The notes beneath the pieces are model-generated. The model was not told where the DNA came from. It ran no database searches and saw only the letters and a list, made by a program, of their open reading frames with translations. Position numbers and translations under genes: made by a program. Positions 1-6,615 of a stretch of 14,095 nucleotides of DNA are shown here, one piece after another. The stretch covers positions 1 to 14,095 of the forward strand of contig CALBTC010000448.1 of assembly GCA_937967805.1 (NCBI GenBank), given 5' to 3'. Every line of letters begins with the position of its first letter. Positions within the stretch are counted from its first letter, which is position 1. The DNA comes from an uncultured Anaerolineaceae bacterium (GTDB lineage: Bacteria; Chloroflexota; Anaerolineae; Promineifilales; Promineifilaceae).

Positions 1-668
1 AACGGCCGTATCACCAAACTGCCTGTACTAATTTTTGCTTTGATCCGGCCTGCACCGCTGCCCAGCGTTCCCTGCAATTTGCCGCCGACAAAGTGCCGCT
101 CCTCCTGGCGTTCGGTCAGGGGAAGCTGGCAGGTCAGACTGCCGGTGGTGGTTTGGGCTGAGAGTCTGGCGTTGGTGGTTTTGGGGAGGGTAAGCACCAT
201 CTCACCTGTGACTGTTTCAAACCGATGATTCTCTTCAATGAGTTCACCCGTGTAACTGAGCTTGCCGGTGATCGTTTTGGCATAGATCGGGCCACGAATC
301 TCTTTGAGGGCCAGCTTGCCGGTAATAACCCGACCGGTAACCGGTGCTTGCACGCCTGTGACGCTCAGCTTGCCGGTCACGGTCTTGGCGTGAACTTCAC
401 AGTGAGGCGGCAGATGAATGGTGATGTCTGCTTTGGGATGGTCGTTGTTGAACAGGCGGGTGAGGCTTTGCAGAAACGTTTCTTCCTGCTCAGCGCGCAC
501 CACAATGGTATCGCCCTGCCGCTCCACCCAGACGTCCATGTGGCGGTAGGTGGCGTCTACGGTGATGATCTTTTCGGTAGACGGCCGTATCGTAACGCTA
601 CCAATCTCCACCAATACATCTAACTTTGTCTGCTCGTCGACTGCTTCTACAAATTGTGTCGTTTTCAT
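1..668 (-). CDS. DUF4097-type beta-strand repeat protein (C-terminus cut by window edge)
   Basis: Reading leftward from an ATG at 668, an uninterrupted frame of 222 codons runs off the window, so the C-terminus is missing. The protein starts MKTTQFVEAV and has no signal peptide or membrane segment, so it is probably cytoplasmic unless exported by an unseen route. From about residue 96 it contains regularly spaced Thr-Gly turns (TGKL at 98-101, TGRV at 111, TGKL at 116 and 134, TGEM at 154, TGSL at 175 and 215). These lie between alternating hydrophobic strands, which is the pattern of the DUF4097 or putative-adhesin beta-helix family. No enzymatic motif is visible, and the molecular role of this family is poorly known. 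No convincing Shine-Dalgarno sequence precedes the ATG, although GGTGG lies nearby. A good promoter at 729-757 suggests transcription separate from the glycosyltransferase gene upstream. Family assignment is fairly confident; function is unknown. Confidence 0.75.
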   Translation of the reverse strand, partial: MKTTQFVEAVDEQTKLDVLVEIGSVTIRPSTEKIITVDATYRHMDVWVERQGDTIVVRAEQEETFLQSLTRLFNNDHPKADITIHLPPHCEVHAKTVTGKLSVTGVQAPVTGRVITGKLALKEIRGPIYAKTITGKLSYTGELIEENHRFETVTGEMVLTLPKTTNARLSAQTTTGSLTCQLPLTERQEERHFVGGKLQGTLGSGAGRIKAKISTGSLVIRP

Positions 669-728
669 TTTTTGGCCACCACGTTGTAAAAATTAATCAT
701 GATGTAAATAAAATTAATAGATGATCGA

Positions 729-757
729 ATAATAGTTTATTTTTTCGTCAATGTCAA
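729..757 (-). promoter_or_regulatory. Sigma-70-type promoter of the DUF4097-type gene
   Basis: On the minus strand, TTGACA (757-752) is followed after exactly 17 nt by TATTAT (734-729). Transcription would start near 722, giving a leader of about 54 nt before the ATG at 668. The region lies in very AT-rich DNA. An upstream inverted repeat at 787-811 (TTGATTAT and ATAATCAA around a 9-nt spacer) could be an operator, but that is a guess from symmetry alone. Confidence 0.7.
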
Positions 758-786
758 GTGTTTTTTAAGAAAAATGGAGATTTACA

Positions 787-811
787 TTGATTATTTGAAT
801 AATATAATCAA
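787..811. repeat. AT-rich inverted repeat upstream of the DUF4097-type promoter
   Basis: TTGATTAT (787-794) is mirrored by ATAATCAA (804-811) around a 9-nt centre. It sits about 30 bp upstream of the -35 box at 757-752. Size and placement would suit a dimeric regulator or an activator site. AT-rich DNA yields such symmetry by chance, so support is weak. Confidence 0.3.
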
Positions 812-850
812 AAATATTGATTTTTTACGAGAATAATTGAATTTGGCGGT

Positions 851-908
851 GTGAAACGTGAAACGTGATGCGTGAGAAAATCACGTTTCACGCTTCACGC
901 TTCACGCG
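851..908. repeat. Inverted array of GTGAAAC-like heptamers (hairpin)
   Basis: Four direct heptads run GTGAAAC, GTGAAAC, GTGATGC, GTGAGAA (851-878). After AA, four inverted heptads follow: TCACGTT, TCACGCT, TCACGCT, TCACGCG (881-908). Positions 851-868 and 881-898 pair over 18 bases with one mismatch around a 12-nt loop. The array starts 19 bases past the stop codon of the minus-strand glycosyltransferase gene, so it may end or stabilise that transcript. It lacks an adjacent U-tract and is therefore not a canonical intrinsic terminator. Confidence 0.6.
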
Positions 909-927
909 GAAATTTTGGAGGGTGGGG

Positions 928-2394
928 TTATGGTAGGGGCGTTACGGCCGTTTCGCGACGTTCTTGTTTGATATGCCAGCGCCGTTCACGCACGTTGAGC
1001 AGGGCCATGTAGCTGTACGCCAGGGCACAGATGCCCAAAAAGAAGAGCGGGCCGTAATTTTGCTGCCGGATGGCCAGCCCGACGCCAATCCAGGCGTAGA
1101 GCGCCAGACCCAGTTCCACCAGCACAATCCAATCGAAGCTCACCTCCGATTGGGGCAAATGAGGCAGATTGCCTTGTTTGGGCGTGCGCACAAACGGGTG
1201 TTCGCGCCGGGTGGCCAGCGCCTGCAAAATGGCACGGCCGTTGTTCGGCGCCAGGCCAATGGCAATGAGCACCATGGTGGGGAAGTGGCGCAGCCGCCAC
1301 AGCCAATCTTTATAAAGCACCTGCTGGCTCATCACAAACAGCAGCGGCTGGCCGATGCCCGCCACAGAAAAGAGCAGCATCCAGGAGGAAAAGCGAAAAT
1401 CAAGCAGCAGCAGGGGAATTTGCAGCAGCAGTAAAAGCAGCAGGAACAGGTTGGTGCTGTAGGCCGACATCGACATAAGGGCATAAAATCGGGCCAACCA
1501 GCTGTGTTGATGGGCGGTGGTGATGGACCGGCCGTACTTTAAGAAACATTGCGAGGCGCCTTTGGACCAGCGGGCCTGCTGGCTTTTATAGGCCGAGATG
1601 GTTGTGGGCAGTTCGGCGGGAGACTGCACCTCATTCAAAAAGAGGCAGTCCCAGTGGCGCAGCACGGCGCGCGTGCTCAGGCACATATCTTCGCACACCG
1701 TGTCGCTTTGCCAGCCGCCGGCATCATCCAGGCAGGTGCGGCGCCAGATGCCGCCGGCGCCGTTAAACTTGGGGAACAGGTTGGCCCGATGGCGTACTGT
1801 TTGCTCCATGGCAAAATGCTTGTCCAGGGCAATGGCCTGGGCGCTGGTGAGGGGGGAACGGCCGTCATTCAAATGTCCCCAGCGCGTTTGCACCATGCCC
1901 AATGTTGGATTGTGCTCAAAGTGCGGAATCGTTTGCTGCAAAAAGTCGGGCTGGGGCAGAAAGTCGGCATCAAAGATGGCAATAAATTCGCCGCTGGCCT
2001 GGGTCAACGCATGGGCCAATGCGCCGGCTTTGTACCCTTCCCGGTTTGTTCGGTGCAGCAGGGAGATGTTGATGCCCCTTTCCTTATAGTAAGCCACCAA
2101 ACGGGCCGCCCGCTCTGTTGTGCCGTCGTTGGAGTCATCCACGACCTGGATTTGCAGCTTGTGTGGCGGGTAGTGGAGGGAGACGGCCGTGTGGATCAAC
2201 CGCTCCACCACAAACGGCTCGTTAAAAACAGGCAACTGCACGGTGACACTAGGTGGATCATGGGGCAGCGGCGGCGTGGGGAAGGCCACGTGCCGGTGCC
2301 GCCAATACAGTGCCAAGGTGAGCAGGCCAAACAAGCCGTACAGCGCCAATCCGCCCAGCGCCGTGAAGTACAAAACAAGAACTACACTGCTCAT
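928..2394 (-). CDS. Membrane processive glycosyltransferase, family 2 (cellulose synthase-like)
   Basis: The product is 488 residues. An N-terminal membrane helix (about 3-31) precedes a GT-A catalytic domain with TVQLPVFNE (51-59), VVDDSNDGT (84-92, DD at 86-87), the metal-binding DAD at 142-144, the catalytic-type CED at 234-236 and QQARW at 272-276. This set is the D, DxD, D, QxxRW signature of processive inverting glycosyltransferases such as cellulose, mannan and hyaluronan synthases. Hydrophobic segments follow at about 305-331, 336-357, 372-385, 421-441 and 449-465. It should use a nucleotide sugar on the cytoplasmic face and may extrude the polymer; the sugar cannot be read from the sequence. 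It lacks a PilZ domain, so no c-di-GMP control is seen. Its ATG overlaps the upstream stop as ATGA without a Shine-Dalgarno sequence, implying translational coupling to the DUF951 gene. Confidence 0.85.
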   Translation of the reverse strand: MSSVVLVLYFTALGGLALYGLFGLLTLALYWRHRHVAFPTPPLPHDPPSVTVQLPVFNEPFVVERLIHTAVSLHYPPHKLQIQVVDDSNDGTTERAARLVAYYKERGINISLLHRTNREGYKAGALAHALTQASGEFIAIFDADFLPQPDFLQQTIPHFEHNPTLGMVQTRWGHLNDGRSPLTSAQAIALDKHFAMEQTVRHRANLFPKFNGAGGIWRRTCLDDAGGWQSDTVCEDMCLSTRAVLRHWDCLFLNEVQSPAELPTTISAYKSQQARWSKGASQCFLKYGRSITTAHQHSWLARFYALMSMSAYSTNLFLLLLLLLQIPLLLLDFRFSSWMLLFSVAGIGQPLLFVMSQQVLYKDWLWRLRHFPTMVLIAIGLAPNNGRAILQALATRREHPFVRTPKQGNLPHLPQSEVSFDWIVLVELGLALYAWIGVGLAIRQQNYGPLFFLGICALAYSYMALLNVRERRWHIKQERRETAVTPLP

Positions 2395-2615
2395 TCGTCG
2401 GCTGTATCTTTACTGTTGGCCTCGTCTGAGGCGGATTTGATAATGGTTTTAAGCCGCTTATTAAAGACACCGCGAGGCAGCATTACCCGGCGGCCGCACG
2501 TCTGGCAGACCAGACCCACATCGGTGCCAACGCGCACCACTTCCCATTCATAACTGCCGCAAGGGTGCGGCTTGCGCAGGCGCACGATGTCGCCCAGATG
2601 AATTTCTACATACAT
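2391..2615 (-). CDS. DUF951 family small Cys-motif protein
   Basis: This 74-residue protein begins [20 protein letters not shown] and contains [15 protein letters not shown] (17-31), then a CxxC pair in [14 protein letters not shown] (35-48) and a charged tail. Lysine-proline-HPCG plus CxxCG is the hallmark of DUF951, a family of small proteins common in Firmicutes and related lineages. Together C19, C37 and C40 suggest a zinc site or nucleic-acid-binding fold; this is inference, as the family has no assigned function. The start is chosen because the conserved block begins at residue 8 and no upstream start exists before the promoter. The TATAAT box ends eight bases before the ATG, so the message is probably leaderless. 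It overlaps the glycosyltransferase gene by four bases. Confidence 0.85.
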   Translation of the reverse strand: MYVEIHLGDIVRLRKPHPCGSYEWEVVRVGTDVGLVCQTCGRRVMLPRGVFNKRLKTIIKSASDEANSKDTADE

Positions 2616-2623
2616 AGAGGTCG

Positions 2624-2652
2624 ATTATAGGCAAGGCAACAATGGCCGCCAA
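2624..2652 (-). promoter_or_regulatory. Promoter of the DUF951-glycosyltransferase operon, likely giving a leaderless mRNA
   Basis: On the minus strand TTGGCG (2652-2647) and a perfect TATAAT (2629-2624) are separated by 17 nt. The ATG of the DUF951 gene starts at 2615, eight bases after the box, where transcription itself should begin. There is no room for a Shine-Dalgarno sequence. One ACGGCCGT octamer lies just upstream at 2661-2668. Confidence 0.7.
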
Positions 2653-2771
2653 TACGATTTACGGCCGTCTGCCCCATGCATTCTAAACAACAGCTAAAGC
2701 CCTGCCCAGCCATGCACCCATCATTCGCCCCCATTTTGCCTGCAAGGTATACTTGATTCGCAAAAAAACAC

Positions 2772-2835
2772 GAAACTGCAACCTCCCGCAGGTTTCATAA
2801 TTGGTGATCATCTTTTTGGGAATTGGCGGGAGGTT
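2772..2835 (+). repeat. Alternative-pairing inverted repeat ahead of the protease operon
   Basis: AACCTCCCGC (2780-2789) pairs perfectly with GCGGGAGGTT (2826-2835). The same left arm is also part of a local hairpin in which GAAAC-TGC (2772-2779) pairs with GCA-g-GTTTC (2788-2796). The two structures exclude each other. The element ends 20 nt before the protease start codon and lies in the 240-nt divergent intergenic region. A TATACT hexamer at 2748-2753 could be a -10 box, but it has no good -35. It may be a leader switch or merely a dispersed repeat. Confidence 0.45.
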
Positions 2836-2855
2836 TGTTTGACAGGAAATAATCT

Positions 2856-3593
2856 ATGTTTCAACCGCTACCCAGTACCCGCTATGACCTCAATTTTTCT
2901 ATCTTTGGCTTTGACGTCCGCGTTCACCCCCTATTTTGGGTGATTGGCATTTTGCTTGGCTATTCGGCCGGCAGCCTGGAGCGCATTGCTATCTGGATCA
3001 TCGTGCTTTTTGTCTCCATTCTCATTCACGAGCTGGGCCATTCATTCATGATGCGCCGCTTTGGCGTAGATTCATTTATTATTCTTTACCATTTAGGCGG
3101 CCTGGCTGTGCCCCGGTCCGCGCGAAGAGCCCAATTGACCTGGGTGGAGAATATTTTGATTTCTCTGGCCGGTCCATTTGCCGGATTTTTGTTTGCCGGC
3201 GTGACGGTGGGTCTTGTGTATGCAGCGGGCGGTGTGGTTTTGGTAGATTGGCTGTTTGGTTTCATACCCATTCCGGTGGCCTTTTTGCCATTGGGCGGCA
3301 GCATTGCCAACAGCACGGTAGCCATCATTTTGTGGATTAACACATTTTGGGGGCTTATCAACTTGCTGCCGGTATTTCCGCTGGACGGTGGGCGCGTTTC
3401 GCAGCAGCTTTTTGTCCGGTTTGATCCGTGGAATGGCCATCGCAACGCGCTGTGGCTTTCGGTGATAACCGGGGCCGTGGTGGCAATTGCCAGCATCGTG
3501 GCGCTGGACAGCCTTTACATGGCGTTTCTGTTTGGCATTTTGGCGGTGCAAAGTTACCAGATGATTCAGGGAGGCGTAGGCCCTCGATTCTGA
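2856..3593 (+). CDS. Site-2 protease family membrane zinc metalloprotease (M50)
   Basis: The product is 245 residues and almost entirely hydrophobic, with about six membrane segments. It carries the zinc-binding motif HELGH at 58-62 (H58, E59, H62) within the helix of about 45-62. The second signature NLLPVFPLDGGR at 169-180 supplies D177, the third zinc ligand. These two motifs define the M50 site-2 proteases, which cut membrane-embedded segments of regulators or remnant signal peptides. There is no PDZ and no CBS domain, so this is the short SpoIVFB-like core form. Its substrate is not indicated by the neighbours. An AGGAA ribosome site lies at 2844-2848, seven bases before the ATG. The stop codon overlaps the next start as TGATG, so the HD gene is probably translated by coupling. 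Confidence 0.88.
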   Translation: MFQPLPSTRYDLNFSIFGFDVRVHPLFWVIGILLGYSAGSLERIAIWIIVLFVSILIHELGHSFMMRRFGVDSFIILYHLGGLAVPRSARRAQLTWVENILISLAGPFAGFLFAGVTVGLVYAAGGVVLVDWLFGFIPIPVAFLPLGGSIANSTVAIILWINTFWGLINLLPVFPLDGGRVSQQLFVRFDPWNGHRNALWLSVITGAVVAIASIVALDSLYMAFLFGILAVQSYQMIQGGVGPRF

Positions 3594-4111
3594 TGCTGCG
3601 CTATCGTTTGTGGCAATTTTGGCAGATTGTGACGGCCGTTCCTCTGGAACCGGCCGCCCGCGAAGAAATCGCCGCCATCTTATCCCCCAGCGAAATGGCC
3701 TTGTTTGACCGGTTTGCTCTAAACGATCAGTGGCACAGCTACCGCGTGATGAAGCTGCTGCAAGAAGCCGGTCATGAGCAGCCGGCGCTGCTGGTGGCCG
3801 CCCTTTTACACGACGTTGGCAAAACAAAGCTGCCGCTTTCTCTTTGGGAACGATCGTTCATTGTGCTGGCCTCCATTCTTTTGCCGCGGCAAACGGCCGT
3901 GTGGGGGCAGGGTGAGGCGGTGGGCTGGAAACGGCCGTTTGTGGTTAAGGTGCAGCATCCCGCCTGGAGCGCCGACATGGTAACGGCCGCGGGCAGCGAT
4001 CCATTGGCCGTCGAACTCATCCGGCGCCACCAGGACCCTATCATCCCAGACGACCAGAGTGAGGCGGCCAGGCTGCTGTGCCTGCTGCAATGGGCAGATG
4101 ATCAAAACTAA
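3593..4111 (+). CDS. HD-domain phosphohydrolase-like protein
   Basis: The product is 172 residues, read from the ATG at 3593 that shares its A with the protease stop codon (TGATG). A longer frame begins at 3428, but its extra 55 codons lie wholly inside the protease gene and encode low-complexity, non-conserved sequence, so it is rejected. The HD fold is seen as H48 in DQWHSYRV, then HD at 73-74 within AALLHDVGKTKLP (69-81), and a late aspartate pair in QWADD (166-170). Further histidines are H122 and H146. HD proteins hydrolyse phosphate esters such as nucleotides; the substrate here is unknown. A hydrophobic stretch at 79-97 between the HD and later helices may touch the membrane. It is the second gene of the four-gene run. 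Confidence 0.75.
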   Translation: MLRYRLWQFWQIVTAVPLEPAAREEIAAILSPSEMALFDRFALNDQWHSYRVMKLLQEAGHEQPALLVAALLHDVGKTKLPLSLWERSFIVLASILLPRQTAVWGQGEAVGWKRPFVVKVQHPAWSADMVTAAGSDPLAVELIRRHQDPIIPDDQSEAARLLCLLQWADDQN

Positions 4112-4132
4112 GACTTGCTCACAGGATTTCAT

Positions 4133-5113
4133 ATGAAGACACAAACCATCACCATCATCGGGCTTGATCGCGTAGGGGCGTCCATTGGACTGGCGCTAAA
4201 ACAGTCGCCGTTGGAGGTGACGATCATTGGTCATGATACCGATGCCGCCAAGGGCAAAGTGGCCAAAGAAACGGTGCTGGCTATCGATCGGGCTGAATGG
4301 AATCTGGTGAAAGCGGCGCGTAAAGCGGATATTTTGGTCATTACCACGCCGGCCGCCGAGTTAGAAAGCGTCTTACAGGTCATCGGCAGTGATCTTCAGC
4401 CACATGCGTTGGTTCTCGATTTTTCCAGCCTGAAGCGTGTGGGCCTGGACTGGGCTGCCCAGCATTTACAAAATGGACACTATGTCGGGGCGATGCCCAT
4501 TCTGGCGGCACCGTACCTCACAGACGGCCGTTCCGAAACCACCTCGGCCACGCCCGATCTGTTCAAAAACAGTGCCTTTTGCCTGATGCCTTCACCCAAT
4601 GCCGATCCGCAAGCGGTGGAAACGGCCGTCAACTTCGGTCTGCTGCTGGGCGCGTTGCCTTACTTCATGGACCCGGATGAGTACGACAGCCTGGTGCAGG
4701 GCAGCGAGACCATGCCCGGCCTTGTCTCTCTGGCGATGTTCAACACGATGCAAAAAGCGACCGGCTGGCGCGACATGCTGCGCTTTGCCGGCCTGCCCTT
4801 TGCGCTGATGACACGGCCGTTGCAAAATGAACAAGATATTAGGCTGCACGCCCTGCAGAACCGAGAGGCCACCCTACGCTGGCTGGATGCGTTGTTGGAT
4901 GAATTGAAAGCAGTGCGCCGTCTGGTTTATGAAGAAAATGATGAGGTATTTGCCGCGTTGACGGAGCAGTTGGCCAGCGAGCGAGAGAACTGGATGAACG
5001 CCCGCCAGAAAAACGATTGGGACGAGCGTCGTTCGCCGCCGATTCGCCCGCGGACCATGAGCGAGCATCTGTTTGGCGGCCTGGCCCGCCGGGGAGATGA
5101 CGACGATGAGTAG
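4133..5113 (+). CDS. TyrA-like (prephenate/arogenate dehydrogenase family) Rossmann protein, probably divergent in function
   Basis: The product is 326 residues, starting at the ATG at 4133 with AGGA at 4123-4126; an earlier in-frame TTG at 4115 lacks a ribosome site. The N-terminal Rossmann segment reads ITIIGLDRVGASIG (6-19), where the usual second glycine is Asp12. Acidic D35 at the end of the second strand favours NAD. DFSSLK (96-101) matches the DxxSxK motif of TyrA proteins. The position of the conserved HPxxG catalytic histidine reads VGAMPILA (118-125), with Met121 replacing His. The C-terminal part is helical and ends in an acidic tail (GDDDDE). Fold membership is likely; dehydrogenase activity on prephenate is doubtful. 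There is no other aromatic-pathway gene here. Its end overlaps the next gene by eight bases. Confidence 0.65.
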   Translation: MKTQTITIIGLDRVGASIGLALKQSPLEVTIIGHDTDAAKGKVAKETVLAIDRAEWNLVKAARKADILVITTPAAELESVLQVIGSDLQPHALVLDFSSLKRVGLDWAAQHLQNGHYVGAMPILAAPYLTDGRSETTSATPDLFKNSAFCLMPSPNADPQAVETAVNFGLLLGALPYFMDPDEYDSLVQGSETMPGLVSLAMFNTMQKATGWRDMLRFAGLPFALMTRPLQNEQDIRLHALQNREATLRWLDALLDELKAVRRLVYEENDEVFAALTEQLASERENWMNARQKNDWDERRSPPIRPRTMSEHLFGGLARRGDDDDE

Positions 5114-6371
5114 CAGTCGCACAGCATTGGGTGAGGCAGAAATGACCGCCAAACGGGAAGTACGAGCCAGGGCAGTGGCTGTGGAACGGCCGTTGCGCAT
5201 TCTTATGATCGCCCCCACTTCGTTTTTTAGTGATTATGGCGGGCACATCCGCATACTGGAAGAAACGTACACCTTACAGGGGATGGGGCATGAGGTGGCC
5301 ATCGTTACCTATTATAAAGGAAGCGATATGCCCGGCCTCGACATTCGCCGCACGGCCCCGCTGCCGTGGCGGGCCGAATATGAAGTTGGCTCTTCGCGCC
5401 ACAAAATCGCCTTTGACGTCTACCTGGCCTGGCAGTCGTTGGTGGAAGCCATGCGCTTTAAGCCAGACGTCATTCATGGGCACATGCACGAGGGGGCGCT
5501 AATCGGCGGCGTGCTGGCCAAACTGCTGCGCCGCCCGCTGGTGTTTGACTTCCAGGGCAGCATGACGGCCGAAATGACCGACCATAACTTTTTGCGCAAA
5601 AACGGCCGTCTCTATCGCCTGGCCTTCCGGCTGGAAAATTTCATCAATAAGATGCCCAACGCCATTCTCACCAGCTCTGTGAAGGCGACGCGCCTTCTCG
5701 AAGAGGAGTTTAAGCTGCCGTCTGAAAAACTGGTGCCGCTGCCAGACTGCGCCAATCCCCGGCGCTTTGACCCGGACCAATTCACCCTGGAAATGAAGCA
5801 GCAGCTGCGGCAGCAGTTGGGGCTGCCTGCCGATACGCCTATCGTAGCCTATTTGGGGCTGCTGACCGATTATCAAGGTGTGCCTCATTTGATTGAAGCG
5901 GCCGTTCGCTTAAAGCAAGCCGGCGAAAAGGTTCACTTTCTCGTGATGGGATACCCAAATGTGGCGCACTACAAAATGATTGCGCAGCAAAAAGGTGTCA
6001 GCGACGTCATGACGTTTACCGGGAAGGTGCAGTATCAACATGCGCCGGCTTATCTTTCCCTGGGGGATATTGCCGTCGCTCCCAAAATGTCTACCAGTGA
6101 GGGCAGCGGCAAGCTGTTGAACTACATGGCTTTGGGGCAGCCGGTTGTGGCTTATGATTCGGCCGTCCACCGCGAATATTTGGGCGATTTGGGCATTTAC
6201 GCGCCCAGTGGCGATGTGGCCGCTTTTTCCGAAGCAATTGCTGCTCTGCTGCACCAGCCGGAGCGCCGCCAGGCGTTAGGCCAAAAGCTGCGCCAACGTG
6301 CTTTGCAAACATACAGTTGGCAAAATGCCGGTGAACAGATCGTTTCCTTATATAAACAGTTGACAAAATAA
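5106..6371 (+). CDS. Glycosyltransferase family 4 (GT-B fold)
   Basis: The product is 421 residues from the ATG at 5106, which follows GGGGAG (5091-5096) by nine bases; ATGs at 5097 and 5142 (the latter with GAGG) are alternatives. The N-terminal Rossmann half contains LMIAPTSFFSDYGGH (33-47), the strand DVIHGHMHEGALIGG (121-135) and a donor-side half starting at VAYLGLLTDYQGVPHL (247-262). The nucleotide-sugar site reads TSEGSGKLLNYMALGQPVVA (330-349). E332 is kept, but Asn339 stands where most retaining GT4 enzymes have the second Glu of EX7E. No membrane helix is seen, so it acts in the cytoplasm, probably on a lipid or envelope glycan acceptor. The rpoB promoter begins inside its last codons (6360). 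Confidence 0.82.
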   Translation: MSSSRTALGEAEMTAKREVRARAVAVERPLRILMIAPTSFFSDYGGHIRILEETYTLQGMGHEVAIVTYYKGSDMPGLDIRRTAPLPWRAEYEVGSSRHKIAFDVYLAWQSLVEAMRFKPDVIHGHMHEGALIGGVLAKLLRRPLVFDFQGSMTAEMTDHNFLRKNGRLYRLAFRLENFINKMPNAILTSSVKATRLLEEEFKLPSEKLVPLPDCANPRRFDPDQFTLEMKQQLRQQLGLPADTPIVAYLGLLTDYQGVPHLIEAAVRLKQAGEKVHFLVMGYPNVAHYKMIAQQKGVSDVMTFTGKVQYQHAPAYLSLGDIAVAPKMSTSEGSGKLLNYMALGQPVVAYDSAVHREYLGDLGIYAPSGDVAAFSEAIAALLHQPERRQALGQKLRQRALQTYSWQNAGEQIVSLYKQLTK

Positions 6372-6388
6372 GCCCGCCTTACTATAAT
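6360..6388 (+). promoter_or_regulatory. Perfect consensus sigma-70 promoter upstream of rpoB
   Basis: TTGACA at 6360-6365 and TATAAT at 6383-6388 are separated by exactly 17 nt, so both hexamers match consensus. The -35 box lies in the last codons of the glycosyltransferase gene, whose stop is at 6369-6371. Transcription should start near 6395, leaving a leader of about 220 nt before rpoB. A small hairpin (GCGAAT, loop, ATTCGC, 6397-6412) would form at the very 5' end of the RNA. Confidence 0.85.
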
Positions 6389-6496
6389 CTCCGTTCGCGA
6401 ATTGCTATTCGCTCATTACAACGTGCAAAATGACCGCTACTTAACTTGTTTAAATTTGAAATAGGTACATGACAGACGGTCAACAGTGAAAAGATG

Positions 6497-6547
6497 GGGT
6501 GCAACAATTTGAGGGAATTCGTTGCACCCTTTGCTTGTGGTTTTTTT
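6497..6547 (+). terminator. Terminator-like or attenuator hairpin in the rpoB leader (first)
   Basis: GGGTGCAAC (6497-6505) pairs perfectly with GTTGCACCC (6521-6529). AATT/AATT inside the loop can extend the stem past a bulged C. It is followed by TTT, then a seven-T run at 6541-6547, too far for a textbook terminator. It lies downstream of the strong promoter, so it could act as an attenuator of rpoB or as the partial end of the upstream four-gene transcript. Confidence 0.5.
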
Positions 6548-6554
6548 GAGTGAT

Positions 6555-6575
6555 AGCCCAAAGGGTTCGTTTTTT
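6555..6575 (+). terminator. Terminator-like hairpin in the rpoB leader (second)
   Basis: AGCCC-AAA-GGGTT (6555-6567) forms a short stem including one G-U pair and is followed after CG by six Ts (6570-6575). It lies 40 nt before the rpoB start codon. The stem is weak, but together with the hairpin before it the arrangement is attenuator-like. Confidence 0.35.
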
Positions 6576-6615
6576 AGAAAGAGTGGTTACTATCTTTAGG
6601 GAGCAGGAATCTTAA

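Noticed and set aside
225..623. Plus-strand open frames at 40-228 and 225-623
   Set aside because: They oppose the DUF4097-type gene, whose minus-strand translation shows regular TG-turn repeats and has a proper promoter.
851..908. The heptamer array as a CRISPR or replication iteron region
   Set aside because: Units are 7 bases without spacers, and there is no cas gene, replication gene or DnaA-box cluster nearby.
1549..2553. A 334-codon open frame on the plus strand opposite the glycosyltransferase and DUF951 genes
   Set aside because: The minus-strand frames contain complete family motifs; the opposing frame has none and would span two real genes.
3428..3592. Upstream extension of the HD protein to an ATG at 3428
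   Set aside because: The added codons overlap the protease gene entirely and encode Gly/Arg-rich sequence without conservation; TGATG at 3591-3595 gives a natural coupled start.
5073..5105. Upstream start for the family 4 glycosyltransferase at 5073
   Set aside because: It deepens overlap with the TyrA-like gene; the ATG at 5106 has a GGGGAG ribosome site at good spacing.
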